A stretch of DNA of 64,000 nucleotides from Anaerobium acetethylicum (GCF_900096945.1 NZ_FMKA01000014.1:1-64000), one strand, 5' to 3'. Counted from the stretch's first letter, positions 1 to 10,441 are shown. Notes: a model not told the origin generated them from the letters alone. Numbers and translations are program-made.

Positions 1-155
1 AGATTCAGGCACGAATACTTTTTGCACTTTTTTTGCTGGTACAAAATTTGTGGAAAAGACCTGCTGATTTTCAATCGGAAGCGATTTAATCAGCAGACAC
101 TAAGTATCATATTATATAAACGTTGTCAAAAGGTAGAAGGGGGAGATAAATCATT

Positions 156-289
156 ATGTCATACACAAATTCAAAAAAGGCTGTACTCGCTACTTATGAA
201 ATACTGAAAAAGTATTCCACAGAGGAGCATCCATTGAGTAATTTAAAGATTCAGGAGCATCTTAAGAGTGATTATGAGCTCAAAAAAAA
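156..289 (+). pseudogene. N-terminal fragment of a WYL-type transcriptional regulator
   Basis: A well-formed ribosome site (AGAAGGGGGAGA) precedes the ATG at 156. The first ~44 residues (MSYTNSKKAVLATYEILKKY..., then EEHPLS and IQEHLK) read like the N-terminal winged helix of clostridial WYL-domain regulators, which normally run to about 300 residues. The similarity then stops abruptly at the 42-bp palindrome starting at 290, and the frame runs through the palindrome to a stop at 366-368. No remainder of a WYL domain is visible downstream. I read it as a gene truncated by insertion or recombination at the palindrome. The family call rests on remembered resemblance of a short segment. Confidence 0.5.
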
Positions 290-331
290 GGTACCTGACA
301 CCATAAACTGGAGTTTATGGTGTCAGGTACC
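290..331. repeat. 42-bp palindrome, copy 1
   Basis: Each arm is 21 bases, beginning GGTACCTGACACC and reaching the centre through ATAAACTG. This copy has one mismatched central pair (GG instead of GC). It is flanked by eight A on the left and seven T on the right, so the transcript would form a long hairpin with a U-run in either direction and could act as a bidirectional terminator. It interrupts the WYL-like fragment. Copies 2-4 are at 11532, 13882 and 20590. Confidence 0.95.
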
Positions 332-864
332 TTTTTTTACTTTTTTATTGTGGACTACCGTTTACTAATTCAAAATCAAAAAAGTGGATGACAAACCAAT
401 GATAATCCACACAAAATTAAAGTCAAAGATTCGTTCAACAACATGAAGTGAGGGCTGCTGGAATTAAGGGATATAATGTTTGTTATGTAAACAGAAGTCC
501 TAAGATCAAGTCATCTATAGTGATAATACAGACAATGGAAAAAGGAGCTGTTCATCGAAGCGGCAAAAATACTTATCGAAAAAGAACGATTCATCAGATT
601 TAAGAAGAACGTGGAGGACGAATCTATCAGCATAATAGAAATAACAAGGATACAAACAAGAACTCCATTAAGGCAAAGAAGCAAAGAACACTGCTGTATA
701 TCTAGATATATCAAATATGTGTAAATTTATTTTGTGCAAGATGATGAATAAATAAAAAGAGATAACTGGGAAATTGTCGAATTTTATATGTTTTCATTGC
801 TATTGTTAAACAGATAGCATAAAATTATAGTTATGGTAATTTTGTCCATTTGCGGAAGACTCAT
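332..864. other. Gene-poor decayed stretch
   Basis: No credible gene is visible on either strand. Short reading frames lack ribosome sites and the sequence is A+T-rich, as expected of decayed accessory DNA between the truncated regulator and the excisionase-like remnant. I see no recognisable transposase or integrase motif. Confidence 0.5.
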
Positions 865-1041
865 ATGGAATACTTTATAACAGCAGAAGCAGCCGAAAAG
901 TGGAACATATCTGGAAGATGCATAACAGTATTATGTGATGAAGGAGGAATTGAAGGGGCATTTAGGAAAGGTAGCAGGTGGTGAATTTCTGCAAATGCGG
1001 AAAAACCAGAAGAGGGGCATAAATTGCGATATAACAATTAA
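865..1041 (+). pseudogene. Excisionase-like helix-turn-helix protein, broken by an in-frame TGA
   Basis: From ATG 865 the frame reads MEYFITAEAAEKWNISGR, a short HTH start like the small excisionase/MerR-type DNA-binding proteins common on clostridial mobile elements (family form: EYxSxxEAxEKWxIS...). After the tryptophan of SRW, a TGA at 982-984 interrupts the frame. The same frame then continues with ISANAEKPEEGHK, matching the usual '(I/P)xxAxKPxDGRK' end of the family, and stops at 1039-1041. A single nonsense change therefore separates two halves of a ~58-residue protein. It suggests that this region once carried a mobile element. Confidence 0.55.
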
Positions 1042-1158
1042 TTGATGTTTACAAGGGCTATATGATGGGAGTTCGGTTCCGGAATTTGGAAAAGTTAAAC
1101 GCAATAGTCGATTGTATATATAAAGGCATCACGAGCCTGTATATGTAATTTTGTATAG

Positions 1159-1302
1159 GACTATGTGAGAACTGAATGGCCGGATTTTCCTGATGAAGAA
1201 GCAGGTACATTTGGGTATGGCGGTGATCATCGTAAACTTTGCCTTGAGTTAACGGAGAAGAAGATTAAGGGAAATAAGCTGATGGGAATCAGTAGAAACT
1301 AA
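1159..1302 (+). pseudogene. Unidentified coding remnant (about 47 codons)
   Basis: An open frame directly after a TAG reads DYVRTEWPDFPDEEAGTF and continues with GYGGDHRKLC and LELTEKKIKG before a TAA at 1300-1302. The composition is protein-like, but there is no start codon with a ribosome site. It looks like the C-terminal tail of a lost gene. I do not recognise the family. Confidence 0.3.
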
Positions 1303-1353
1303 GCAAATACAGATTTGAAATATTATTCAGCTTGAAAATGGGGGTACTGATGC

Positions 1354-3939
1354 ATGTCAGTGATTACGCAGAATAAGCTCTTCGTGGAAGAAGAGAGATA
1401 TAAAGAAGAAGTATATAGAACCTTTGATGGTATGGCATCTTCAGCTTCATCAGAGGTGAGATTAAAAAAGGCATCCATCACACGTGGAAGTTTTGATGAT
1501 AAAGAAGCTTTTATGATGCAGGGGCAATTATCCGGTGCCGAAAAGAGAAGACGTGAGATAGAGCAACTTGTGGGTAAATTGTATGACAGGCCCTATTTTT
1601 CTCATGTAGAGGTATCGATGGAAGATGATGAGTATGACAGAGAACACTATTTCTTGTCGGACTGCGAGTCATTAAATGAAATGGTACCAGTTGGAAAAGA
1701 TGGGTATGTTTTGCCATTTAAGCAGGATAGGGAAAGGCCAATTTCGGGTGCTTTATTTCATTGCTATCAGTCGAAAAAGGGCAGTTCGATATCCTATAGG
1801 GGACCTCAAGGGGATGAGTTTGTTTTTGTTCCACAGTCGATCTGTGATACGGATATTAAAAAGAGAAAGTTATTAAATGTAATACAGCTATATCCCACAC
1901 CGGATGTATCTCAGAATTCTGCAGATGAGTTACTGGAATCAAAATTAAAGGAAAATCGAGATAACCCAACACTACGAAATATCATTTCAACTTTACAGCA
2001 GATGCAGTTTGAAATTATTAAGACAGATACAAAGACCAACTTTGTTGTCCAGGGATGTGCGGGATCTGGAAAGTCTCAATGTTTGTTGCACAGATTATTC
2101 TTTTTAAGAGATGAATTGTCTCAGGATGGCTGGAATGGAGTTCTGTTACTTACGCCTACAAAGTTGTTTAGGCAATATTCAGCTGAGCTTGTTAGAAGAT
2201 ATCAGTTGTCAGATATAGATGACTGTTCAATAGCGGATTTATATATAACGCTATTAAATGCATATGATGTACGATTTAAGGATCGTCAGTATAAATATCA
2301 GCTCACTGAGGAGTATTTACCGAATGGGTATTTATTTGCTGTCTACGAAGAGGAAAATGTCGTCAAAATTGAGCATGAAATTGATAATGCTCTCAGGAAA
2401 TATGTACAGGCCGGTTGTAAGGCATTAGGCATTGAAGAACCTGCTGAGATTACAGCATTGGTTGTTGAGGATATCGTAAAACAATTAGATGAAGAAATGA
2501 AGGCATTTGATATCCGTGAGGAAGCTCTGCAGCAAAATGATGAATATCAGGAAAAGAGAAAAGAGTATGAGCAGTTGCTTAAGGATGTTGAGACTAATAA
2601 GAAAAAAAAGCAACGTTACACGGATGAAATTGAAAGCATAGCTGCCAGGCGCAGGGAGCTGGATCTGCTCGTTGAAACAGTAAATGAGGTTGAAAAAGAG
2701 AAGGCAGACTGGGTACATCAGCGTGAGAAGAGAGTTAAAGATGCGGTCAAAAAACTTGAAGAAGTCAGCAGAAAATTCGAGCGAGGAACAGATTTACAGG
2801 CGCCTGCGAAGTATGCGCAACAGTTGTTCATTGTAAAAAATCTGACTGAGGGTAGAAAGTTTTTAGAAGATGAGGAATATTTGGTCTTTTTGGATGAATA
2901 TATTAGTCAGGCCAAGGCTGAATTGCAGGAGTTTACAAAAGATAAAAAGGTTAAGAATATTATTGATCGATATGCAAAGCGCGAACAGGAAGTTAACGGA
3001 AATCTTGAATCCATTTCAGGCGAGATAGAGGAGATGCTTACCAGAATTGAAGAATATTCTGAATGGTTACGAGAAGCTGCCAGTAATTTTGAAGGTGAAG
3101 AAGCAAGAATTACTTTATTGCGTTCTGAAATGGAAAGAGCCAGGTATTTCCTGGTTCGTTTAGAGAGTACTGTTTTCGAGCAAGAGGTGTGGAATGCATT
3201 GTCGCCTGTCAAAGAGCAGTACGGGATACAGAAAATACAGGTAGAGGAATTAAAGGACGGTAAACATAAGGAGAGCAGAATCTTATATAAATCAGATTTA
3301 CTGTTTTACATTAGAATATACATGAAGCTGCATCCGGATGCTAACTTACCAGGATATAGCCTTATCTGTATAGATGAAGGACAGGATTTACATAGAGCGG
3401 ATTATGATATTTTACATGGTCTATATCCAAAAGCTGTATTTAATGTGTTTGGCGATGTGAATCAAGTGCTCCATGCCACATGCGGCATTAGAGAATGGGA
3501 GCGACAGACTGGAATATCGACGGTCTATCCGCTTACAACAAACTATAGAAATACGGCTGCTATTGTAGAATTTTGTAACGAGCATTTTGATACTCAGATG
3601 GAATATGTCGGAGGCGTAGATAAAAAACAACGCCCGATTGTTGTCACAGATATAGATAACAGTTGGGATCGTATTGCTTCAGAAGATTTGGTAGTAATTG
3701 TAAAGGATAGGGAATCATACGAAGAATTCTGTAAGGATGCAGGAATAGAGACTGATAGCTTTGTGTATTTGGATACAACTTCTGTAAAAAGCACGGAAAA
3801 GCAAAAAGAGTGTTATTCAATATTTGCGGCAAAAGGACTTGAATTTTCAAACGTTTTTGTCTATGCAAAACATATGACAAAAAATCAGAAGGTGGTTGCG
3901 TGTACCAGAGCGATGGGAGGGCTATATTATTATGAATAG
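1354..3939 (+). CDS. HelD-like superfamily 1 (UvrD/Rep-type) helicase, first gene of a four-gene operon
   Basis: This is an 861-residue NTPase. Walker A is GCAGSGKSQ (G234-K240) in the context VVQGCAGSGKS, as in HelD/RNA-polymerase-recycling ATPases. Walker B is IDEGQD (D674, E675), so the usual DEAQD carries a glycine. Motif IV/V-type TTNYRN is at 728-733 and motif VI ACTRA at 849-853. The ~230-residue N-terminus (RPYFSHVEV..., RPISGALFHCY) resembles the HelD N-terminal region. About 430 residues lie between Walker A and B and are rich in predicted coiled coil (roughly 385-470 and 530-600), like the arms that HelD pushes into RNA polymerase channels. The protein ends only nine residues after motif VI. 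GGGG at 1340-1344 supports ATG 1354. It overlaps the next gene by 8 bp. A HelD relative is supported; its target (RNA polymerase or DNA) is not known. Confidence 0.8.
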   Translation: MSVITQNKLFVEEERYKEEVYRTFDGMASSASSEVRLKKASITRGSFDDKEAFMMQGQLSGAEKRRREIEQLVGKLYDRPYFSHVEVSMEDDEYDREHYFLSDCESLNEMVPVGKDGYVLPFKQDRERPISGALFHCYQSKKGSSISYRGPQGDEFVFVPQSICDTDIKKRKLLNVIQLYPTPDVSQNSADELLESKLKENRDNPTLRNIISTLQQMQFEIIKTDTKTNFVVQGCAGSGKSQCLLHRLFFLRDELSQDGWNGVLLLTPTKLFRQYSAELVRRYQLSDIDDCSIADLYITLLNAYDVRFKDRQYKYQLTEEYLPNGYLFAVYEEENVVKIEHEIDNALRKYVQAGCKALGIEEPAEITALVVEDIVKQLDEEMKAFDIREEALQQNDEYQEKRKEYEQLLKDVETNKKKKQRYTDEIESIAARRRELDLLVETVNEVEKEKADWVHQREKRVKDAVKKLEEVSRKFERGTDLQAPAKYAQQLFIVKNLTEGRKFLEDEEYLVFLDEYISQAKAELQEFTKDKKVKNIIDRYAKREQEVNGNLESISGEIEEMLTRIEEYSEWLREAASNFEGEEARITLLRSEMERARYFLVRLESTVFEQEVWNALSPVKEQYGIQKIQVEELKDGKHKESRILYKSDLLFYIRIYMKLHPDANLPGYSLICIDEGQDLHRADYDILHGLYPKAVFNVFGDVNQVLHATCGIREWERQTGISTVYPLTTNYRNTAAIVEFCNEHFDTQMEYVGGVDKKQRPIVVTDIDNSWDRIASEDLVVIVKDRESYEEFCKDAGIETDSFVYLDTTSVKSTEKQKECYSIFAAKGLEFSNVFVYAKHMTKNQKVVACTRAMGGLYYYE

Positions 3940-4804
3940 CAGAGCGGAAAAATTCCATCTTCAAAATAAGGAATTGGTACAAAACCTATACAATGGATTA
4001 TGCAGCTTATTAGACAATTTAGAAATGAATACAATGCCAGGCGAAGAAGAAAAAGGGAGCCTGTCTGGTTTGCTGGATTCCTATGCAGAGTCATTAAAAC
4101 GGCATGAAAAATCGAATATGGCTGTGATAAGGCGGGTAAATGCCCCGGGAGCTGATAGTTTTGATGAAAACAACGTAATAAAAGAACTATCAGGACATAA
4201 CCAAAGCATAGAACTTTTGCTAAGACTTGGTCGTGAAAAGATGGTTGATGTTGCGGATAAACTGTTATTGGAAGAAAATGGAAAATTATTAGTAAAATGC
4301 GGATACTGTGAAGAAATAATAGTTGAGAAAACAGGGCGTCGCTATTATGTGCTGAGTTCAAAAGGTGAGAAATCATTTCGAAATAAGACGATAATCAATC
4401 AATTAAGAAAAGACGTCAATTCTGCCATAGTGCCAACAGAAATTATCTTTGAGACAAGCAAGTGGAGCAACATTTATTCGCAAAGAATAGACATGCTAAG
4501 TTTTTATTACAAGAATTACAGGCAAACATCCGATTACATTGCGTTTACTTTAGATGAGTTGAAAGAAATGGTTTTTGGATGTGAAATAGAAGACGGCCAG
4601 GATGTAAGATATACGTTTGCATGTGTATTTGAGAATGAGAGCAAGGATGAAAACGTGAATCAGTTAAAAAGCCTGGCGGGTTCTGGATTGATTGATCAGA
4701 TACTTCTCTTAACTGAATCTGGCGAGCAACAGATGGACTTGGTTATAAAAGACGGACTGGATCCACAACTAATACCAGAGTTATCTTATTTCGTTATGCA
4801 ATGA
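3932..4804 (+). CDS. Unrecognised 290-residue protein with a winged-helix-like core
   Basis: I chose ATG 3932 because GGGAGG (3915-3920) lies ten bases upstream and the start overlaps the helicase stop (ATGAATAG), a typical translational coupling; the frame is open from 3896 but without a ribosome site there. The N-terminus is helical. Residues about 110-150 (EENGKLLVKCGYCEEII, then GRRYYVLSSKGE) look like two strands and a wing of a winged-helix domain, a hint at DNA binding or at a protein-interaction module. The rest is mixed alpha/beta with no catalytic motif that I can name. It is 13 bp upstream of the giant ATPase gene and surely co-transcribed. It could be an adaptor between the helicase and the ATPase; that is inference from position only. 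Confidence 0.7.
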   Translation: MNSRAEKFHLQNKELVQNLYNGLCSLLDNLEMNTMPGEEEKGSLSGLLDSYAESLKRHEKSNMAVIRRVNAPGADSFDENNVIKELSGHNQSIELLLRLGREKMVDVADKLLLEENGKLLVKCGYCEEIIVEKTGRRYYVLSSKGEKSFRNKTIINQLRKDVNSAIVPTEIIFETSKWSNIYSQRIDMLSFYYKNYRQTSDYIAFTLDELKEMVFGCEIEDGQDVRYTFACVFENESKDENVNQLKSLAGSGLIDQILLLTESGEQQMDLVIKDGLDPQLIPELSYFVMQ

Positions 4805-4817
4805 TGGGGAGGGACAT

Positions 4818-7800
4818 ATGAGACAATCAGATGCCAGAGTCGAGGAAGTAAAAAGGCAGGCTTTTCAGACAAAGAATAAACTGCTAAATAAACAAATTTT
4901 GTCAGAGGAAGAATGTAAACAGCTTAAAACTGCCATTTGTAATTTAATAGCAGAAGAAATACATGAAACGCATGAAATGCAGGGGGAGCGGAGGGGAATG
5001 GATATTGATGAATTGCTGGCTGAATTCAATGAATATGCGAATCGCTCGAAGAGTATACTTGAAAGTATGCTTGCCTTGGTTTCTCAAGGACGTATACCAG
5101 GTAATGAGGATAGAAAAGAGTTTGAAACGACAATAGAGGAACTTTGTAAGAAATATGACTCAGTGTGTGCAATGGCCAGAGAAGAATTATTAGAGGATGA
5201 GCTTCCGGAGACGGGAAGTCCTGTTTTGGGGTATTATGAGGCTATTAAGAATAGTAAGTCAGCACTGCTTCGTAATCAAATGAACGAGGTCAAAGTTACG
5301 CTTGAAAGGTTTATATCCGTACAATCACTTTTAGAGCAGTATTCATCTGCTTTGGAACCATTTCAAAAACAGGCTGAGACGCTGCTTGAAAGAATTGTAA
5401 GCAGTGAGGTAACTGATTTTTCTGAGGTGAGTGAGGAGGTTGCGGGTCCTCAGTTATTTCTTCGTGCATTAGATTTCGATGACCTGGATTCAGCTGCAGG
5501 AAATGATTTGCTCGATTCATTAGAAGCGTATTATCCATCCCGTGTAGCAAGAGGCCTTTCAAAAGAGAGCTATTTCCTTCCAGGTTCGGATTCGGATGAA
5601 GTTACTCAAACAGCGGAAAATGCGCAGGAAGTGCCTGGGACTTCAACCTCTGAGGAAGGAACAACAGCCAAAGAGGAAAAGACATCCGAAGAGGAGCAGG
5701 CTGAGGAAATAGCTTCAGATATAGAGACTAAAATAGCAATAGCAGATAATGAAACTACTGAAGATAGGAAAGCTTCTGAAGAGGAGAATGAGGAACACTC
5801 GGAATTTACTAAGTCAATTGCAGCCAGAGGGCTTATTTTAGATGAGAAAAAGGATTTTGGTATTTTATTAAGCGATATAAGCGAAGCGGAAAACAAGAAG
5901 ATTTCAGTGAGTGTTTTCTTGAATGATCTTAGAAAGGGAAATGTAAAGGCATTTAAGAGCATAATCCAGCAATTATCCAGATTCGGCCTGATTTCAAAGA
6001 GCATACTGGGCTTAAGATTTCATATGCAGGAAGGCACTGCGGAAAGCAGTCTGGATTTCCTGCAGAAAAAGGGTTATCTGAGAAAGTATAAGCTAATACC
6101 AGGTGGGGAGTTTTATTGTTCATCTCCCAGACTTGAAAAATCGTTAACTTATAAAGATGCGAGCAAGTTTGTTGAAGTAAGGCAGCTTTCTGTAGATACA
6201 ATGGGTGTATTAATTGAGGATAAAGAATCCAGCGCAACCGCGAGAATGGCATTTCTCAATCTTTACATCAATAGTAATAGAAATTTCATTGAGAGACAGG
6301 TAAAAAAGCAGTCGGCAACGAATATACTTTTTGCAGAGGCATTCTTGTACAGGGCTTATGATACAGACCATCCAGAAGAATCTGAAATTTTAGCAGGTGC
6401 ATTCTGGACAGGCATTGAGGAGTGTGACCGCTTTATTGCTGGTTTGGAGAAGCTAATTGAGGGTGCGGAGTCTGTTAACAGACTCATTATTGCATCGGCG
6501 AATAAAGACTTTGCCAAAAACATTGTCGAGGAGATTCAGCGCTGTAATTTCTCAAAACTGAAGAATGTTCCTATCTACTTGTATACAGTATCAGATGATG
6601 TCTACTACTCTTATTACACTGGAAATGAGGCATCGATTGGGGAGATATGGCATGCATTGGCAGACGCTGATCATGAACATGATGATCCGGTGGAATCTGA
6701 TCCGGAGCCATCGTTTGAAGCAGAGAATGAAGATGACCATGATACTGCTCAAGACACAGATACTGAAGGGCAGGGTAAGCCTGAGCGTAAAGCTGTAGAA
6801 AAAACCAGATCGGTATCCGCTAAGAAAGAGTCAGCACAAACAACTAAAATAGCTGAGGCGTATGACACGGAAAGCATGGAAGTGACGCTATGCAGATTGA
6901 TCAATGAAAAGAAGTATTATTGTGCACCCGCTTATGCAAGAGCACGCTCATTAAAGGATTCTTCGATGATCGAATTGTATGACAGAATCGCTTACGCATT
7001 GAATGATCCAATGAAGCGTTGTACATATTCAGCAGATGGTGTGTTTGATTTGATTCCGCAGAGGCATACAGAATTTTCGGACGCATTAGTCGTAGCAATT
7101 GGACTGAGAACTTTTTTCTCTAATCAGGTGCGATACGATTACAATATTAAGGCATTTTACAATGCAATAAAAGAGTATCCGGTATTAAGCACATACCCGT
7201 CCTTAAGTAATGTTGTATATAAACTTGTAGAGTTTAAGGATGCACAGAAAAAGGGGCTGGATGCTTATGCTGACTATAGGGCAAAGAGCATTTCCCAGTT
7301 AGAGGATGAACTGAAGAAGCTTCAAAGGGAAGCAAAGCTTTTCTTTGAAAGCACGATTGCAGTCAAGAAGGTCGAAAAGGCCAATCTGAGAAGATTCCTT
7401 GAGACCAAAAAGCTGCTTTTTGATGTGAATGGTGATATTGGCCAGTATATAAAGGCAGTAGCAGATAATGAGAAGGAGATTCAGCCTTTAATTGTTGAGT
7501 TTCTGCAAGATAATTTCATCAGAGAAGGAAATATAATATCAGAGGATACAATTGATTCTGATCTGCTTTGGGAGTTTATCTTAAACTATTGGGATCAGGC
7601 TGGAGAAAAGATGATGATGAAACTTCGTGCGGACTTAAAGAGCCATTTGCGAAATAACATCGTTAATATTACAACGAAGGCTGTTCAAATCATGATTCGC
7701 TGGTGTAGCCTTGTTGATAAGATTAATGACCAAACGGAGGATGCTAGTTCATTGGCATATAGGAAAATCCGTAAGCCATTGATTGCTGATATTGCGGAAG

Positions 7801-10439
7801 CACTGGACTATATTGGAAAGGATATAAATGCAGCTGAAGTTTCGGACGAGGAAAAAGCAGGTCTTGAAGTAATCAGATATACACTTGATGAGATTGGACA
7901 TTGCATAGATGGTTCGTATGAAGAATATCAGAAACGCTATTTTTATGTGCCATTCCTATTCACGGATGATGTGCTGCTAGATGAGGCTTTTTGCCCTGAT
8001 TTAGATGTAAGGTCATCTGAAATGGTTGAACTTCAGCCGGAATACCGTATATTAGAGCATGCAGGAAAAGTATGCAAGCGTCCGATGGATAGATGTTCGG
8101 AAATCCTCGAGGACGGTGGAGATGATTATGGTTCAGCACGTCTGCTTGCAGAATATATCGAAGCAACGGATGCGACAGCTGATATTGCATCAATAGAGAG
8201 AACTATAGAGGCAGGTGAAGAGTACGCAAAAGAGACAGCTAATCTTAGAAAGGAACAGTTTATAGGAGACCTGGAGCTCGCACAGAGTTATGGCCAGATC
8301 GACAACTCAAATTCCACGGAAGATAAGAAGGAGAAAATCCTTCAGATTGTCGATGCGTGGTATGAGAGCTCTCTTGAAAGTTCTAACTATGGATTCTTTA
8401 AGCGCATTACGGACAGCTACCTTGCAGAAATACGTAAGGAATCCAAGTCTCGTGAAAAGGACCTGATCGAGCAGCTTGAGGCATTTAAGAATACCAGTAT
8501 AAAGGGGATTTCGGCAGAAGCCAAAGAGAAAAAGGTAGCCAGGATCCAGGCGGCAATAAAACAGCAGAATTATACAGTCTCTGAAGATCTTCTGGCGCGT
8601 GTATGGCAGCAGGATGACGAGCATGAAGAAATCATAGAAGAGGATTTCCTGCGTGAGTTCCTTGAAAATTATACTGATTACTATAAGCCTGTTGCCATGA
8701 GCCAGTCAAGTTTTGCCACACTTGTTAGTAGTCGTACCAGAAATAAGGAAGAGCGTGGTGGAAAGAGGCTTGCTGACAATTGGCTTCCGGGAGGAAGCAA
8801 CCTTGGCAAGGATCGTTTGATTGCACTCCTGTCTGGCTTTGGCTTCAAAGTAAACAACAATTCTGTTCAGGCTCAGAGCTCTATTGGAAAATTCGAGAAT
8901 TTCCTGGTAAGGAATTTGGTGGTACAGGGAGGAAAAAGAGAAAACTATACACATCCAATTGCTGCATTTGGTTCAGGTGCATCCCAGGAAGGATTCAGAG
9001 TAGTATGTATAAATGGCAAATATGACGCCGCGGGTTTGATTGACGTAATGAAGCAAATTGGCAATGCGAAGCATACAATGATTTTATTGGATTGTGCGCT
9101 TGATAAGCCTGAGAGACGAATATTGGCCAGAAAGAGCAAGTCGGAACTCGGGGATAAACTGTTTGCTGTCGTGGATAGAACTGTAATGATGTATATGGTA
9201 AGAAATTACGATGAAACCAAGGCAAACAGAATGCTTATTTCATTGATAACGCCATTTGGCTACTATCAGCCATATGTATGGGAATCATCAAATGTCATGC
9301 CGCCTGAGATATTCATGGGAAGAAAACATGAACTTGAAAGAATCGAGTCAGCGACAGGCGCAAATATTGTATATGGTGGTCGTCAGTTGGGAAAATCTGC
9401 ATTGCTTAAGAAGGCAAAGGCAGATATTGATGGTGATGAAAACGGTGATCGTGCAGTTCTTATAGAAATTAAAGGATTGAACTATCAAGAAGCCGCAAAG
9501 AAGATTGGTCATGCATTGTATGACGAAGGTGTTCTGACATCGGACATTACGACAACGGATTGGGATGAACTTGCCAGAGCAGTGAAGAACCGTCTTCAGT
9601 CTGAGAAAAACAGAATACCTTATTTACTCTTACTGCTGGATGAGGCTGATACCTTTATTGAAAGCTGTGAGGAGATAAATTACAGGCCATTTGACTCCTT
9701 GAAGGAAATTCAGAGTATTGGTGTAGGGCGCTTTAAGTTTGTAATTGCCGGACTTAGAAATATTGTGCGCTTTAAGCATGAAGCTGCTCTGGGCAACAAC
9801 AGTGTGCTGACACATCTTGAGGCGATGACTGTAAAGCCATTCCAGCCGGCTGAAGCACGTGAACTTATGGAGATTCCGCTTCATTATTTAGGACTGAAAT
9901 TTCCCAAAGAAAATGAATCGCTCATTACGCTTATTCTGGCTAGTACAAACTATTTCCCAGGTCTGATTCAGATGTATTGCGCAAAGCTTTTATCGGCAAT
10001 GAGAAGTAAGGACTATGCTGGATATGATGAGGCAGATACTCCAATTTATGAAATAAGTGAGGAACATATAAAGAAGGTGCTTGCGGATCCTGAATTTATG
10101 GATCAGATTCGAGAGAAGTATGTAATCACATTGAAGTTGGATGAAGATAACTATTATTACCTGATTGCACTTATTATGGCATTCCTTTATCACAATAACG
10201 GGTACAATGAGGGTTATTCTGCTGATGACATTAAGAATGCTGGTAATGAACTTGATATTGCAAAGATATCAAACCTGGAGGATACAAAGCTGGCTGCATT
10301 TATGGAAGAGTTAAAGGAACTGAATGTGCTTAGAAGTACAGATGAGACACGCTATTTGTTTACGAGATTTACTTTCTTCCAGATGATGGGAACAAGAACA
10401 GAGATAGACAGCAAGCTTGAAGAGTACATGGAGGACTGA
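4818..10439 (+). CDS. Giant (1873-residue) multidomain protein with C-terminal AAA/STAND-type ATPase
   Basis: The start at 4818 follows GGGGAGGG. Residues 1-250 are mostly helical and acidic. Residues ~260-330 and ~620-700 are acidic, low-complexity linkers. Between them, ~363-445 (FLNDLRKGNVKAFKSII ... FLQKKGYLRKYKL) resembles a winged helix, followed by an alpha/beta segment of unknown fold. Residues ~700-1380 look like helical repeats. The C-terminal third has a beta-rich lead-in, then GREHELERI-like MGRKHELERI, Walker A GGRQLGKSALL (from G1520) and Walker B LLLLLDEADTF (D1608), followed by 'FVIAGLRNI' and 'PFQPAEARELM', typical of ORC/Cdc6-like, STAND-type or archaeal ATPases. The extreme C-terminus (after ~1760) is a likely winged helix. 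Such large sensor-plus-ATPase proteins are common in prokaryotic defence operons. The next gene starts two bases after this stop. I cannot assign it to a named system. Confidence 0.8.
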   Translation: MRQSDARVEEVKRQAFQTKNKLLNKQILSEEECKQLKTAICNLIAEEIHETHEMQGERRGMDIDELLAEFNEYANRSKSILESMLALVSQGRIPGNEDRKEFETTIEELCKKYDSVCAMAREELLEDELPETGSPVLGYYEAIKNSKSALLRNQMNEVKVTLERFISVQSLLEQYSSALEPFQKQAETLLERIVSSEVTDFSEVSEEVAGPQLFLRALDFDDLDSAAGNDLLDSLEAYYPSRVARGLSKESYFLPGSDSDEVTQTAENAQEVPGTSTSEEGTTAKEEKTSEEEQAEEIASDIETKIAIADNETTEDRKASEEENEEHSEFTKSIAARGLILDEKKDFGILLSDISEAENKKISVSVFLNDLRKGNVKAFKSIIQQLSRFGLISKSILGLRFHMQEGTAESSLDFLQKKGYLRKYKLIPGGEFYCSSPRLEKSLTYKDASKFVEVRQLSVDTMGVLIEDKESSATARMAFLNLYINSNRNFIERQVKKQSATNILFAEAFLYRAYDTDHPEESEILAGAFWTGIEECDRFIAGLEKLIEGAESVNRLIIASANKDFAKNIVEEIQRCNFSKLKNVPIYLYTVSDDVYYSYYTGNEASIGEIWHALADADHEHDDPVESDPEPSFEAENEDDHDTAQDTDTEGQGKPERKAVEKTRSVSAKKESAQTTKIAEAYDTESMEVTLCRLINEKKYYCAPAYARARSLKDSSMIELYDRIAYALNDPMKRCTYSADGVFDLIPQRHTEFSDALVVAIGLRTFFSNQVRYDYNIKAFYNAIKEYPVLSTYPSLSNVVYKLVEFKDAQKKGLDAYADYRAKSISQLEDELKKLQREAKLFFESTIAVKKVEKANLRRFLETKKLLFDVNGDIGQYIKAVADNEKEIQPLIVEFLQDNFIREGNIISEDTIDSDLLWEFILNYWDQAGEKMMMKLRADLKSHLRNNIVNITTKAVQIMIRWCSLVDKINDQTEDASSLAYRKIRKPLIADIAEALDYIGKDINAAEVSDEEKAGLEVIRYTLDEIGHCIDGSYEEYQKRYFYVPFLFTDDVLLDEAFCPDLDVRSSEMVELQPEYRILEHAGKVCKRPMDRCSEILEDGGDDYGSARLLAEYIEATDATADIASIERTIEAGEEYAKETANLRKEQFIGDLELAQSYGQIDNSNSTEDKKEKILQIVDAWYESSLESSNYGFFKRITDSYLAEIRKESKSREKDLIEQLEAFKNTSIKGISAEAKEKKVARIQAAIKQQNYTVSEDLLARVWQQDDEHEEIIEEDFLREFLENYTDYYKPVAMSQSSFATLVSSRTRNKEERGGKRLADNWLPGGSNLGKDRLIALLSGFGFKVNNNSVQAQSSIGKFENFLVRNLVVQGGKRENYTHPIAAFGSGASQEGFRVVCINGKYDAAGLIDVMKQIGNAKHTMILLDCALDKPERRILARKSKSELGDKLFAVVDRTVMMYMVRNYDETKANRMLISLITPFGYYQPYVWESSNVMPPEIFMGRKHELERIESATGANIVYGGRQLGKSALLKKAKADIDGDENGDRAVLIEIKGLNYQEAAKKIGHALYDEGVLTSDITTTDWDELARAVKNRLQSEKNRIPYLLLLLDEADTFIESCEEINYRPFDSLKEIQSIGVGRFKFVIAGLRNIVRFKHEAALGNNSVLTHLEAMTVKPFQPAEARELMEIPLHYLGLKFPKENESLITLILASTNYFPGLIQMYCAKLLSAMRSKDYAGYDEADTPIYEISEEHIKKVLADPEFMDQIREKYVITLKLDEDNYYYLIALIMAFLYHNNGYNEGYSADDIKNAGNELDIAKISNLEDTKLAAFMEELKELNVLRSTDETRYLFTRFTFFQMMGTRTEIDSKLEEYMED

Positions 10440-10441
10440 AC

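Noticed and set aside
22-207. 61-residue frame at the left edge
   Set aside because: Overlaps the better supported WYL-like start at 156 and has no ribosome site.
982-984. TGA as selenocysteine in the excisionase-like gene
   Set aside because: No selenocysteine insertion element is visible and the family has a hydrophobic or proline residue there; a nonsense mutation is more likely.
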